NCBI RefSeq assembly: GCF_008275125.1
Contig: NZ_CP043473.1
Span: forward strand, 1,612,001-1,676,000
Direction of reading: 5' to 3'
DNA: 64,000 nt
Source: Chromobacterium paludis
GTDB lineage: Bacteria > Pseudomonadota > Gammaproteobacteria > Burkholderiales > Chromobacteriaceae
In this document: piece by piece, positions 17,114 to 26,193 of the stretch
Layout of the letters: every line of letters begins with the position of its first letter
Position numbering within the stretch: position 1 is the first letter of the stretch
Notes under the pieces: generated by a model
What the model was told of the DNA's origin: nothing
Seen by the model: the letters and a program-made list of their open reading frames with translations, nothing else
The model's database searches: none
Position numbers and translations under genes: made by a program

Positions 17114-18349
17114 ATGGAAATCTATATCGTCGGCGGGGCCGTGCGCGACCGCCTGCTGAATCTGCCCGTCAAGGACCGCGATTGGGTCGTGGTCGGCGCC
17201 ATGCCCGAACAGATGCTGGCCGAAGGCTATCGGCCAGTCGGCAAGGATTTTCCCGTCTTTCTGCACCCGGAAACCCATGAAGAGTACGCGCTGGCCCGCA
17301 CCGAACGCAAAATCGGCAAGGGCTATCACGGCTTCACCTTCCACACCTCGCCCGAGGTGACGCTGGAAGAAGACCTGGCGCGGCGCGACCTGACCATCAA
17401 CGCCATCGCCGAAGCGGCGGACGGCAGCCTGACCGACCCCTACGGCGGGCAGGCCGACCTGCGCGCGGGCATCCTGCGCCATGTCAGCCAGGCCTTCGTC
17501 GAGGACCCGGTGCGCATTCTGCGCCTGGCTCGCTTCGCCGCGCGCTTCGACTTCGCCGTGGCGCCGGAGACCATGGCCCTGATGCGGCAGATGGTGGACA
17601 ACGGGGAAGTGGACGCGCTGGTCGCGGAGCGGGTATGGCAGGAGCTGGCCAAGGGACTGATGGAGGACAAGCCGTCGCGCATGCTGCTGACGCTGCGCGA
17701 GTGCGGCGCGCTGGCGCGCATCCTGCCAGAGGTCGATGCCCTGTTCGGCGTGCCGCAACGCGCCGACTACCACCCGGAGATAGACTGCGGCGACCATACC
17801 CTGCGGGTTCTGGACTACGCCGCCGCGCAGGGCCAGCCCCTGGCCGTCCGTTTTGCCGCCCTGGGGCACGACCTGGGCAAGGCGCTCACGCCGGCGGAGG
17901 TGCTGCCGCGGCACATCGGGCATGAAATACGCGGCATTGAGCCGCTGTCCGCGCTATGCCGCCGCCTGCGCGTGCCCAGCGACTGCCGCGACCTGGCCCA
18001 CATCACCCTGGTCCATCACACCAAAGTGCATCAGGCATTCGAACTCCGACCGGACACGGTGCTCAGGCTGTTCAAGGAATGCGACGCCCTGCGCCGCCCC
18101 GAGCGTTTTTTGCAGATGCTGGAAGCCTGCCTCGCCGACGCGCGCGGCCGGCTGAATTTCGAGGAAACGCCGTATCCGCAACTGGCCTACCTGGAAAAGC
18201 TGCTGCTAGCGGCCCAATCCGTGGATGCCGGCGCCATCGCCGCAGCCTGCGCAGACAAGGCGTCCATTCCCACCGCGATAGACCGCGGCCGGATCGAAGC
18301 CATCACGCAAGCCCGGCAAGCCTGGCGCGAAGCCAACGACGGCCGCTGA
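17114..18349 (+). CDS. cca: CCA tRNA nucleotidyltransferase with HD domain
   Basis: A 411-residue multifunctional Cca that adds or repairs the 3' CCA end of tRNAs. The nucleotidyltransferase domain shows [12 protein letters not shown] and [10 protein letters not shown], then [15 protein letters not shown] and the head/neck motif [16 protein letters not shown]. The C-terminal HD domain carries the metal-binding pattern [10 protein letters not shown] and [13 protein letters not shown], giving the phosphohydrolase/2',3'-cyclic phosphodiesterase activities known for the gamma- and betaproteobacterial enzyme. The stop abuts the stop of the convergent methyltransferase gene, with no terminator between. 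Confidence 0.97.
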   Translation: MEIYIVGGAVRDRLLNLPVKDRDWVVVGAMPEQMLAEGYRPVGKDFPVFLHPETHEEYALARTERKIGKGYHGFTFHTSPEVTLEEDLARRDLTINAIAEAADGSLTDPYGGQADLRAGILRHVSQAFVEDPVRILRLARFAARFDFAVAPETMALMRQMVDNGEVDALVAERVWQELAKGLMEDKPSRMLLTLRECGALARILPEVDALFGVPQRADYHPEIDCGDHTLRVLDYAAAQGQPLAVRFAALGHDLGKALTPAEVLPRHIGHEIRGIEPLSALCRRLRVPSDCRDLAHITLVHHTKVHQAFELRPDTVLRLFKECDALRRPERFLQMLEACLADARGRLNFEETPYPQLAYLEKLLLAAQSVDAGAIAAACADKASIPTAIDRGRIEAITQARQAWREANDGR

Positions 18350-19144
18350 TCACGCGCCGGCCAGCTGCCGCACCCGCTCGAACAAGCAGACGGTCGCCGC
18401 CATGGCGACGTTCAAGGATTCGGCATGGCCGGGCATGGGAATGCGGATGCGCGCATCGGCCAGGCTCAGCAAGGCATCGCTGACGCCGGCGCCCTCGTTG
18501 CCGAAGACAAAAGCCACCGCGCCGCTCAGATCATGGCCGTACAAGGAGCTGGCGCCCTCCAGATGCGTGACCAGCTTGCGGCCGGGAAAGCGCTGCAACT
18601 CGCCGGCCAGATCCGCTTGCTCGTGTATGCGCAAGACAAAGTGCGCCCCCATGCCGGCGCGCAGCACCTTGGGCGAAAACACGTCCACGCAGCCCTTGGA
18701 CAAAAAGACATCGTAGACGCCCGCCGCCGCGGCGCTGCGCAGTATGGTGCCCAGGTTGCCTGGGTCCTGAATGTCTTCCAGCAACACGCGCGCGGCATCG
18801 GCCGCCGGCGCCGGCGGCTGCGGGCGCTCGCACAACGCCAGCAGCTCGCAGGCGCTGGACAGGGCCGTCGCCTTGGCCATCACCGCCTCGGGCATCGACA
18901 CCACCACCGTGCCGCCGGGCAGCCTGTCCAGCACCTTCACCACCTCCGGCTTGCCGGCGGCGGACTCATTCAGGTACAGCCGGCCCGGACGCACCCCCGC
19001 CTGCAGGCAGGACTCCAGCAGATGGATGCCTTCCAGCACCATCACACCCTCCTTGCGGCGATCACGGCTGTACTGGACCAGCCGGGCCAGCGCCTTGACT
19101 TCGTCGTTATGCGGAGAGCGGATGGTTTTGGCGATATAGTGCAT
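18350..19144 (-). CDS. TrmH/SpoU-family RNA 2'-O-methyltransferase
   Basis: A 264-residue SPOUT methyltransferase. The N-terminal substrate-binding domain (residues 1-100) includes KEGVMVLEGIHLLESCL. The C-terminal knot shows motif 1 EDIQDPGNLGTILRSAAAAG, motif 2 FVFGNEGAGVSDALL and motif 3 RIPMPGHAESLNVAMAATVCLFE. It should methylate a ribose 2'-OH in rRNA or tRNA with SAM; the target nucleotide cannot be read from the sequence. It lies downstream of the HDOD gene behind a terminator, so it probably has its own promoter. Confidence 0.92.
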   Translation of the reverse strand: MHYIAKTIRSPHNDEVKALARLVQYSRDRRKEGVMVLEGIHLLESCLQAGVRPGRLYLNESAAGKPEVVKVLDRLPGGTVVVSMPEAVMAKATALSSACELLALCERPQPPAPAADAARVLLEDIQDPGNLGTILRSAAAAGVYDVFLSKGCVDVFSPKVLRAGMGAHFVLRIHEQADLAGELQRFPGRKLVTHLEGASSLYGHDLSGAVAFVFGNEGAGVSDALLSLADARIRIPMPGHAESLNVAMAATVCLFERVRQLAGA

Positions 19145-19164
19145 GGCTTGGGCTTATCTGTGGC

Positions 19165-19200
19165 GTAAAAACGAAGGGGCAGAGTTTACCTGCCCCTTCG
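19165..19200 (-). terminator. rho-independent terminator of the motAB-HDOD operon
   Basis: On the minus strand an 11-bp stem CGAAGGGGCAG / CTGCCCCTTCG with a 7-base loop is followed by TTTTTA, 10 bases after the HDOD stop codon. Confidence 0.85.
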
Positions 19201-19210
19201 CCATCTTGCA

Positions 19211-20536
19211 TCATTGCGGCAGCAGCGTCAGCCGCGTGACCAGATCCTTGAAGCGGTGATAGGTGGCGTCGTCAATGGCGCGGCCGCTGGCCGCGTTGTC
19301 CACGTAGAACACGCCGCTGAGCTTGTGGCCGCCGAACAGCGTCATCAACGCGAACTCCTGATCGCCGACATGCTGGAAAAACACGTCGTCGTAACGCCGG
19401 GTCAGTTGCTGACGCACCGAGGCCGGCGCATGAAAACTCTGCGGCTTGCTGGTGAACACGCCGAAGAAGCTGCCCGGCTCCAGCTCCACGGACAAGCGCC
19501 GCAGCGGGCTGTCCGCCGACACGCCCACTTGATAGCGCAGCTTGAGCATATGGCCGTCGTGTTCGTAATGGTAATACAGCACGCGTTCGAACTTCAGATC
19601 GTTGGCCAGGAAGCGGATGGACTCGCGGATGGCTTTTTCCAAGGGGTCGCCGCCAGGCAGGCCTGCGGCCTTCTTCATTTCCATCTTCTTGCCGTCGCTG
19701 GGCAGCAACAGCAGCGCGCGCGCGGGGAACGTGTAGCCAACGACATGCGGGTGCCTGGCCACATTCAGCACCGCATGCACCACGGCCTGATAGGCCATTT
19801 CCGGGGTGCTGTTGATCAGTTTGGCCGCGGTATCCACCCCTACCTGCCAAGTGCTGCGCGATACGCCGTGCTCTAGCGAATTAGCCGTCGCGATGGCCAG
19901 CTTCAGCAACTGGCGGCGCTTGTTGGGCGCGCCCGGACCCAGCAAGGCGTTGAATCCCGCCGGCAAAGGCATGGCCTTGATGAAGGCCGCGAGTATCTGC
20001 GCGTAATCCGCTTCAAAAACGTCGGACATCTCCTGCAACAGCGGCCTGTCCGGCAGGCGGTTGCGCTGAATCATGTAAATGCAGCCCGGCAGGTTGTACA
20101 ACAAAGCGGCCACGAAGCAATCTTCCACCTTCAGATCGCCCATGATGGACAGCCACTCCTTGACCAGCAGCGCCGCCACCCGGCTGCGGCCCAGCCAATC
20201 GCCCACCGCCTCGTACACGTCCTCGTCCAGCTTGTCCGGCACCGGCTCCAGCGCTTCGATGCGGTTGAAGCGCGTCACCACCGCCTCCAGTCCCATCAAC
20301 AGCAAGGTCTGCTCGACGGCTGGAATCGACTCATTGCGCTGCAACGCCCGCGAATTGCCGACCACGCGAAACAGGTCCAGCAGCAGGAAGGGGTCGGACA
20401 GGCAAAGATTGGCCAGATAGGTGAAGTTGATCAGGTCGCTGTGGCGGGCGCAGGCATCGCGCACTTCGTTCAGCGTATCCGGCAGAATGGGCCAGCGTTT
20501 GTCGGCTATCGTTTGCGACCAGTTATTGAGATCCAT
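19211..20536 (-). CDS. HDOD domain signalling protein
   Basis: A 441-residue cytoplasmic protein. Residues about 10-215 form an HDOD domain (WPILPDTLNEVRDACARHS, AVEQTLLLMGLEAV, FVAALLYNLPGC), an HD-like fold usually lacking full catalytic residues. Residues about 290-440 look like a GAF-type domain (IRFLANDLKFERVLYYHYEHD ... GVFYVDNAASG). HDOD proteins regulate motility, biofilm or cell cycle in other proteobacteria. Here it is the last gene of a motA-motB-methyltransferase-HDOD operon and overlaps the methyltransferase by 14 bases, which supports a role linked to flagellar motility. Confidence 0.88.
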   Translation of the reverse strand: MDLNNWSQTIADKRWPILPDTLNEVRDACARHSDLINFTYLANLCLSDPFLLLDLFRVVGNSRALQRNESIPAVEQTLLLMGLEAVVTRFNRIEALEPVPDKLDEDVYEAVGDWLGRSRVAALLVKEWLSIMGDLKVEDCFVAALLYNLPGCIYMIQRNRLPDRPLLQEMSDVFEADYAQILAAFIKAMPLPAGFNALLGPGAPNKRRQLLKLAIATANSLEHGVSRSTWQVGVDTAAKLINSTPEMAYQAVVHAVLNVARHPHVVGYTFPARALLLLPSDGKKMEMKKAAGLPGGDPLEKAIRESIRFLANDLKFERVLYYHYEHDGHMLKLRYQVGVSADSPLRRLSVELEPGSFFGVFTSKPQSFHAPASVRQQLTRRYDDVFFQHVGDQEFALMTLFGGHKLSGVFYVDNAASGRAIDDATYHRFKDLVTRLTLLPQ

Positions 20537-21263
20537 GTGGATGGCGCCAGATCAGGAGTTCTTTTTGCAGGGGACCGTCAAGCGGCAGGCGCTCGTCGGG
20601 CTCGATATCGGGTACCACGAATGTATTGCTGATGAGCAGGCTGCCCGCCCGCCCTTCCGCCAGGAATTTGCTCCAGACTCTGGGCATGGGCTCCGGCGAT
20701 AGAAACACGTAGATCGCGTCATGATTTCCCCAGTTTTCCGTCCAGAAGCTTCGGCAAGCAATGACCAAGCCGCCTGGCTTCCCTCCGCCCAGCCAGCGCA
20801 GCCGCGCCAGCAGCCAGCTGCCGACGGCATTCTCCAGCGCCAAGACGCGCAAGTCCGGCCGCAGGCCCGCCAGCGCCACAGCCAGCCGTCCATCCCCGCA
20901 ACCGGCCTCCAGCAAGCGGGCGCCCGGCGGCAGCAAGGCTTCCAGCCGCTCAGCCACTTGCCTGCCCGAGCGGTACAGCGGCACGCGCTCAAGCGCGGCG
21001 TTCCGCCCGAACGCCAGCAACGCCAGCAAGCCGGCCAGATACCAGAACGGCGAAACATGCAGCCGCGACATCAGCGCCGCCGCAGGCATGAACAGCGCAT
21101 GGGCCAGACACTGCCAGGCCGGGCGGCGCAAAGCGGCGCATGAAAGCGCCGCGAACAGGCCCTGCAGCAGGGCCCAGCCCACGGGATTCGCGCCCGGCGC
21201 GATGAACATCCAGGCCGCCAGACTGGCCAGCAGCTGCAGCAGGAGGTGACGCCAGCGCCCCAT
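20523..21263 (-). CDS. membrane-anchored class I SAM-dependent methyltransferase
   Basis: A 246-residue protein. The first half has about three to four hydrophobic helices (LLLQLLASLAAWMFIAPG, WALLQGLFAALSCAAL, WYLAGLLALLAF). The second half has a methyltransferase fold with SAM motif I LLEAGCGDGRLAVALAG, then LRVLALENAVGSWLLAR and NHDAIYVFLSPEPM. The substrate is unknown; related small proteins are often annotated only by the fold. It lies 3 bases after motB and overlaps the HDOD gene, so it belongs to the motility operon. Confidence 0.8.
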   Translation of the reverse strand: MGRWRHLLLQLLASLAAWMFIAPGANPVGWALLQGLFAALSCAALRRPAWQCLAHALFMPAAALMSRLHVSPFWYLAGLLALLAFGRNAALERVPLYRSGRQVAERLEALLPPGARLLEAGCGDGRLAVALAGLRPDLRVLALENAVGSWLLARLRWLGGGKPGGLVIACRSFWTENWGNHDAIYVFLSPEPMPRVWSKFLAEGRAGSLLISNTFVVPDIEPDERLPLDGPLQKELLIWRHPHGSQ

Positions 21264-21266
21264 GCG

Positions 21267-22184
21267 TCAGGGCTTGGCCGAGCCGTCGCCGGCGGACGGC
21301 CCATCCGGCGGTCCGCCTATCACTTCCTGGTTCATCTGCGGCTTATAGCCGTCATTCAGAATGGCGGTCTCGGTTTCCTTGTTCAGCACCACGATGCTGA
21401 TGCGGCGATTCTCCGGGCTGAACACATCGCTCTTGATCAGGGGGATGACCGAGGCCATCCCCACCACGCGCAAGATCTTGCTTTCGCTGAGACCGCCGGC
21501 TACCAGCTCCCGGCGGGCGGTATTGGCGCGATCCGCCGACAGCTCCCAGTTGCTGTAGCCGCCCTGGCCGCCGGCGAAGGGCTTGGCATCGGTGTGGCCC
21601 GAGATGCTGATCCGGTTGGGCAGCTGATTCAACTCCTGGGCCAGTTGCTGCAACAGCACGCGGGTATACGGCAGCATGCGCGAACTGCCGGAGTCGAACA
21701 TCGGCCGGTTCTGCTCGTCCACGATCTGTATCTTCAGGCCTTCCGGCGTCATTTCCAGCTTGAGCTGGTTTTTATAATCCTTGAGGAAGGCGCTGGTGTC
21801 TATCGTGTGTTGAATCTTCTGTTGCAGCTGGTTCAGGCGCGCCTGCTCCTGCTGCTTCTGCATGATGTCTTCCTGTTTGGCGCCGGCCTTGTTGACCTGG
21901 CCCGCCTGCTTGGTCAGATCGTTGCCGCCACCCTTGATGACGGATGTGGCGTCGCCGGCCCCGGCGCCCCCGGACAAGGCGACCTTGAGCGGAGTCTTGA
22001 AGTATTCGGCGATGCCGTTCAAGGTGCCCTGCGAGGCCGAGCCCAGCAGCCACATCAGCAGGAAGAAGGCCATCATCGCCGTCACGAAGTCGGCGTAGGC
22101 AATTTTCCAGGCGCCGCCGTGATGGCCGTGCCCGCCCTTCTTGATTTTCTTGACGACTATGGGTCGTTGCGATTCATCAGCCAT
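21267..22184 (-). CDS. motB: flagellar motor stator protein MotB
   Basis: A 305-residue stator subunit. After a basic N-terminus (RPIVVKKIKKGGHGHHGG) comes the single membrane helix with the proton-binding Asp32 (KIAYADFVTAMMAFFLLMWL), the plug region, and a C-terminal OmpA-like peptidoglycan-binding domain (ISISGHTDAKPF, WELSADRANTARRELV, ILRVVGMA). Asp32 falls at the same position as in E. coli MotB, pointing to a proton-driven motor. It follows motA by 18 bases. Confidence 0.97.
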   Translation of the reverse strand: MADESQRPIVVKKIKKGGHGHHGGAWKIAYADFVTAMMAFFLLMWLLGSASQGTLNGIAEYFKTPLKVALSGGAGAGDATSVIKGGGNDLTKQAGQVNKAGAKQEDIMQKQQEQARLNQLQQKIQHTIDTSAFLKDYKNQLKLEMTPEGLKIQIVDEQNRPMFDSGSSRMLPYTRVLLQQLAQELNQLPNRISISGHTDAKPFAGGQGGYSNWELSADRANTARRELVAGGLSESKILRVVGMASVIPLIKSDVFSPENRRISIVVLNKETETAILNDGYKPQMNQEVIGGPPDGPSAGDGSAKP

Positions 22185-22202
22185 GGTTATTCCCTGCCCC
22201 GC

Positions 22203-23057
22203 TTATTTCTTCTGCTTGACGTGGTCTTCCAGCTCCTTGAACGACGGCCGGTCTTGCGAGGACAAGGCCTTGCGGCCGAACTCCACCGCCACCTGCGGCG
22301 CGTAGCCGTTCAGGCTGGCCAGCAGCGTCACCTTGATGGTCTGGTAAACGCGCGTGCCTTCGCCCAGCTTGTGTTCCAGGATGGTGCCCAGCGGGCCGAC
22401 GAAGCCATAGGCCAGCAAAATACCGAGGAAGGTGCCGACCAGGGCGTGCGCGATCAGCATGCCCAGCTCGGACGGCGGCGCGCCGACGGACTCCATGGTG
22501 TGCACCACGCCCATCACGGCGGCCACGATACCGAAGGCCGGCAGGCCGTCGGCCAGGCCCTTGACGGCCGACACCGGCACCTCGCCCTCGTGGTGGTGGG
22601 TTTCGATTTCCACGTCCATCAGGTTTTCGATCTCAAAGGCATTCAGGTTGCCGCCCACCATCAACCGCAAGTAGTCGCAGATGAACTCCACGACGTGGTG
22701 GTCGTGCATCACGGTGGGATATTTGGTGAAGACCGGGCTGGACTCCGGGTTTTCGACGTCGGCCTCGATCGACATCAGCCCTTCCTTGCGCACCTTGGTC
22801 AGGATCTCGAACAGCAGGGAAAACAGATCCATATAGAAGCCCTTGCCATACGGACTGCCCTTGAATACCGTGGGCAGCGCCTTCATGGTGGCCTTCAGCG
22901 GCGCGCCGCCGTTGGCGACGACGAAAGCGCCGATGGCGGCGCCGGCGATCATCACCACCTCCAAAGGCTGCATCAGCGCGGCGACATGGCCCCCCGCGGC
23001 GATGAAGCCCCCCAGCACCGAACCCAGAATGATGAGATACCCGATTCCGACGAACAT
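22203..23057 (-). CDS. motA: flagellar motor stator protein MotA
   Basis: A 284-residue inner-membrane stator subunit with four helices. Visible marks are MFVGIGYLIILGSVLGGF, the cytoplasmic loop with EGLMSIEADVENPE, and the conserved prolines in GLPAFGIVAAVMGVV and GFVGPLGTIL needed for torque. The length fits the E. coli-type MotA (about 295), not the shorter PomA type. The ATG at 23057 has AGGA 8 bases upstream. It is the first gene of the operon. Confidence 0.97.
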   Translation of the reverse strand: MFVGIGYLIILGSVLGGFIAAGGHVAALMQPLEVVMIAGAAIGAFVVANGGAPLKATMKALPTVFKGSPYGKGFYMDLFSLLFEILTKVRKEGLMSIEADVENPESSPVFTKYPTVMHDHHVVEFICDYLRLMVGGNLNAFEIENLMDVEIETHHHEGEVPVSAVKGLADGLPAFGIVAAVMGVVHTMESVGAPPSELGMLIAHALVGTFLGILLAYGFVGPLGTILEHKLGEGTRVYQTIKVTLLASLNGYAPQVAVEFGRKALSSQDRPSFKELEDHVKQKK

Positions 23058-23143
23058 GCGTCAAGTCCTGTATTGTTTTTTATTGCCCCATGCTGCAGAT
23101 TGCATTACAGCATGCCTTTTTGCAATTCATTATAGAAATAATA

Positions 23144-23173
23144 GAAAAAGCGGGTTGAATTGTATCAACCCGC
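23144..23173 (-). terminator. rho-independent terminator of the spuC operon
   Basis: On the minus strand the 9-bp stem GCGGGTTGA / TCAACCCGC is followed by TTTTT, about 65 bases after the aminotransferase stop at 23239. The remaining 90 bases up to motA contain a TATAAT sequence (minus strand, near 23132) that may belong to the motA promoter, but no clear -35 or sigma-28 box is visible. Confidence 0.85.
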
Positions 23174-23238
23174 CCCATTCGCTGCAAAACCGGAAAGCGG
23201 CGCACCTGAGCGCCGCCGCCTCCGCATCATAGCCGTCC

Positions 23239-24618
23239 TCAAACCAAGCTGCGCGCCTTCAATGCCTGTTCAAACTCTTCCAGGCAGCGGGAGGCCAGCG
23301 CCAGCATCTCGTCCACCTCGGCCCGCGTCATCACCAGCGGCGGCGCCGATACGATATGGTCGCCGCAGGCGCGCATGATCAGGTTGTTGCGGAAGAAGAT
23401 GTCGCGGCATAGCGTGCCGATTTCGCCGAAGTCCGGGAACAGTTCGCGCGTGGCCTTGTTCTTGACCAGGGTGAAGGCCTGGATCATGCCCACGCCGCGC
23501 ACATCGTCCACGTGCTCGAAACGGCTGAAGGTTTCGCGCCAGCGCTGCTGCATATAAGGACCGATGTCCTCCTTGACGCGCCGCACGATGCCCTCGTCGC
23601 GCAAGGCGACGACATTGGCGTGGGCGACGGCGGCGCAAACCGGGTGGCCGGAGTAAGTGAAACCGTGGTTGAAGTCGCCGCCGGCGATCAGCCCTTCGGC
23701 CACGCGCTTGCCGACAAACACCGCGCCGATCGGCAGATAGCCCGAGGACAAGCCCTTGGCCGTGGTGAAGATGTCCGGCTGGAATCCCAGTTGCTGATGG
23801 CCGAACCACTCGCCGGTACGGCCAAAGCCGCAGATCACCTCGTCCGCCACCAGCAATACATCATGCTTGCGGCAGATGCGCTCGATTTCCGGCCAGTAGG
23901 TGGCCGGCGGAATGATGACGCCGCCGGCGCCCTGGATCGGTTCGCCGACGAAGGCGGCCACCTTGTCGGCGCCGATTTCGAGGATTTTCTCTTCCAGCCA
24001 GCGCGCGGCCACCAGGCCGAACTCGTCCGGCGTCATGTCCTTGCCATGCTTGTACCACCACGGCTGCTCGATATGGGCCATGCCCGGAATCGGCAGGTCG
24101 CCCTGCTCATGCATATACTTCATGCCGCCCAGGCTGGCGCCGCCTATGGTGGAGCCGTGATAGCCGTTCCAGCGGCCGATCAGCGTTTTCTTTTCCGGCT
24201 TGCCCTGCACATCCCAGTAGCGGCGCACCATGCGTATCATGGTGTCCACCGACTCCGAACCGGAATTGGTGTAGAACACATGGTCGAATCCGGCCGGCGT
24301 CACCTCGGACAACAGGCTGGACAGTTCGATCACGGCGGGATGGGTGGTCTTGAAGAAAGTATTGTAAAACGGCAGTTCTTCCATCTGGCGGCGCGCCACC
24401 TCGGCGAAGTCCTTGCGGCCGTAACCGACATTGACGCACCACAGGCCGGCCATGCCGTCCATGATCTTATTGCCTTCCGAATCCCACAGGTAGACGCCCT
24501 CGCCGCGCGTCATCACGCGCGCGCCCGCCTGGTTCAGCGAGGCGGTATCCGTGAACGGATGCAGGTGGTGAGCGGCATCCATCTCGCGCCATTGGCTGGT
24601 GCTACGTTGCTTCTGCAT
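23239..24618 (-). CDS. spuC: PLP class III omega-aminotransferase (putrescine/polyamine:pyruvate), CV2025 orthologue
   Basis: A 459-residue fold-type I transaminase. It matches, from memory, the well-studied Chromobacterium violaceum omega-transaminase CV2025, including DAAHHLHPFTDTASLNQAG, Trp60, the PLP Lys288 in TTAKGLSSGY, VADEVICGFGRTGEW, and the C-terminal GDHIVSAPPLVMTRAEVDEM. Such enzymes move the terminal amino group of putrescine, gamma-glutamyl-putrescine or other amines to pyruvate, giving alanine. A GTG two codons upstream exists, but the ATG at 24618 has an AGGAAGGA site at good spacing and gives the known length. It is the last gene of the ald-puuD-puuA-spuC row. Confidence 0.95.
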   Translation of the reverse strand: MQKQRSTSQWREMDAAHHLHPFTDTASLNQAGARVMTRGEGVYLWDSEGNKIMDGMAGLWCVNVGYGRKDFAEVARRQMEELPFYNTFFKTTHPAVIELSSLLSEVTPAGFDHVFYTNSGSESVDTMIRMVRRYWDVQGKPEKKTLIGRWNGYHGSTIGGASLGGMKYMHEQGDLPIPGMAHIEQPWWYKHGKDMTPDEFGLVAARWLEEKILEIGADKVAAFVGEPIQGAGGVIIPPATYWPEIERICRKHDVLLVADEVICGFGRTGEWFGHQQLGFQPDIFTTAKGLSSGYLPIGAVFVGKRVAEGLIAGGDFNHGFTYSGHPVCAAVAHANVVALRDEGIVRRVKEDIGPYMQQRWRETFSRFEHVDDVRGVGMIQAFTLVKNKATRELFPDFGEIGTLCRDIFFRNNLIMRACGDHIVSAPPLVMTRAEVDEMLALASRCLEEFEQALKARSLV

Positions 24619-24747
24619 AAACACTTCCTTCCTGTTTTCTCCGACGGGGCGAGCCGGCGGCCCGCCCTTCCTGCGCCTGCGGCGTCTTACTTATTCTCTT
24701 GTCCTGCCTGTCGTCGCGATTCTAACCGTTTGCGGTCGCCTCGCCCA

Positions 24748-26082
24748 TCACACGTGCAGCAACAGGAACTTGCGCTCCCACGGGCTGATCACGCGGAAAT
24801 ACTCGGAAAATTCCTTTTCCTTCATCGCCACATACATTTTGACGAAGCGCGTTCCCAACACTTCGGCCATCTCCTTGCACCCCGCCAGCTGCAGCAGCGA
24901 TTCTTCCGAGCTGTTCGGAAACTGGTAAGGCAATTCGTAGGCGTCGGTTTGGCGCGGCTCGGCGGGCTTGAGCTTGTTCACCATGCCCAGGTAGCCGCAA
25001 GCCAGCGTGGCGGCGATGGCGATGTAAGGATTCACGTCCACGCCCGGCACCCGGTTCTCCACGCGGCGCGCGGCCGGCGAGGAGTGCGGGATGCGCAGGC
25101 CCACGGTGCGGTTGTCGTAACCCCATTCGACATTGGTCGGCGCCGCGGTGTAGCGAGACAAACGACGGAATGAGTTCACATAAGGGGCGAACAGCGGCAT
25201 GGTCTGCGGGATATAGGTTTGCAGGCCAGCGATGAAGTGGAAGAAATGCTCGGACGGGCTGCCGTCTTCGCTGGTGAAAATATTGCGGCCGGTATTCTTG
25301 TCCACCACGCTCTGATGGATGTGCATGGCGCTGCCGGGCTCGTTTTCCATGGGCTTGGCCATGAAGGTGGCGTACATATTGTGGCGGAACGCCGCCTCGC
25401 GCACCGTGCGCTTGAACAGGAAGACTTGGTCGGCCAGTTCCAGCGGATTGCCATGCAGGAAGTTGATTTCCATCTGGGCAGTGCCGATTTCGTGAATCAG
25501 CGTGTCCACTTCCAGATTCTGCGCGTGGCAGTAGTCGTAGATGTCCTCGAACAGCGGGTCGAATTCATTGACGGCGTCGATGGAGTAAGAACGCCTGCCG
25601 AACTCCGCCCTGCCGGTCCTGCCTATCGGCGCCGCCAGCGGCACGTCCGGGTCCGGATTCGGCGACAAGAGATAAAACTCCATCTCCGGCGCCAGCACCG
25701 GCTCCAGTCCCAATTCGGCATACAAGCCCAGCACGCGCTTGAGCACATTGCGCGGCGCCACGTCCACCGGCGTGCCGTCGGCGCGGTAGCAGTCGTAGAT
25801 CAGCTGCGCCGTCGGGTCCACCGCCCACGGCACATAGCGCAGGGTGTTCGGGTCCGGCTCCAGCACCATGTCCGGATCGGTCAGGTCCAGCAGGCTGTCG
25901 TCAGGGTAATCGCCGGTGACGGTCTGGATCAGCACCGCTTCGGGCAGGCGCATTTCCGGGTCGGAAACGAACTTGTCCTTGGGCACGATCTTGCCGCGGG
26001 CGACGCCCGTCATGTCCGGCACGATGCATTCGACTTCGGTGATGCGGTGCTCTCGCAACCACTCATTGATCTGGTGATTCAT
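24748..26082 (-). CDS. puuA: gamma-glutamylputrescine synthetase (glutamine synthetase family)
   Basis: A 444-residue ATP-dependent ligase that joins glutamate to putrescine. It has the glutamine synthetase fold: N-terminal VECIVPDMTGVARGKIVPKD, the metal site LAPEMEFYLL, GTAQMEINFLHGNPLELAD, the ATP region FMAKPMENEPGSAMHIHQS, and the C-terminal RVENRVPGVDVNPYIAIAA. The absent adenylylation Tyr loop and the gene neighbours (puuD, puuC, puuR, spuC) indicate PuuA/SpuI rather than GlnA. It probably uses the same transcript as puuD, with a 111-base gap. Confidence 0.94.
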   Translation of the reverse strand: MNHQINEWLREHRITEVECIVPDMTGVARGKIVPKDKFVSDPEMRLPEAVLIQTVTGDYPDDSLLDLTDPDMVLEPDPNTLRYVPWAVDPTAQLIYDCYRADGTPVDVAPRNVLKRVLGLYAELGLEPVLAPEMEFYLLSPNPDPDVPLAAPIGRTGRAEFGRRSYSIDAVNEFDPLFEDIYDYCHAQNLEVDTLIHEIGTAQMEINFLHGNPLELADQVFLFKRTVREAAFRHNMYATFMAKPMENEPGSAMHIHQSVVDKNTGRNIFTSEDGSPSEHFFHFIAGLQTYIPQTMPLFAPYVNSFRRLSRYTAAPTNVEWGYDNRTVGLRIPHSSPAARRVENRVPGVDVNPYIAIAATLACGYLGMVNKLKPAEPRQTDAYELPYQFPNSSEESLLQLAGCKEMAEVLGTRFVKMYVAMKEKEFSEYFRVISPWERKFLLLHV

Positions 26083-26193
26083 AACGCTTCCTCTGTATTC
26101 TCCCCGGCCGCTGGCTGCGGCTCTGGTTCGGGAGGTGCTACTTATGAGTCATCAAAACGCGCCCAGGGTTCATCTTCCCGTGCGCGGCACGGC

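Noticed and set aside
21246..23135. 629-codon plus-strand frame
   Set aside because: It is antisense to motA and motB; no motifs, His/Gln-rich composition.
23512..25173. 553-codon plus-strand frame
   Set aside because: It is antisense to spuC and puuA; a by-product of high GC third positions.
24748..26082. Glutamine synthetase GlnA
   Set aside because: The family fold is right, but the puu neighbours and the sequence favour gamma-glutamylputrescine synthetase.
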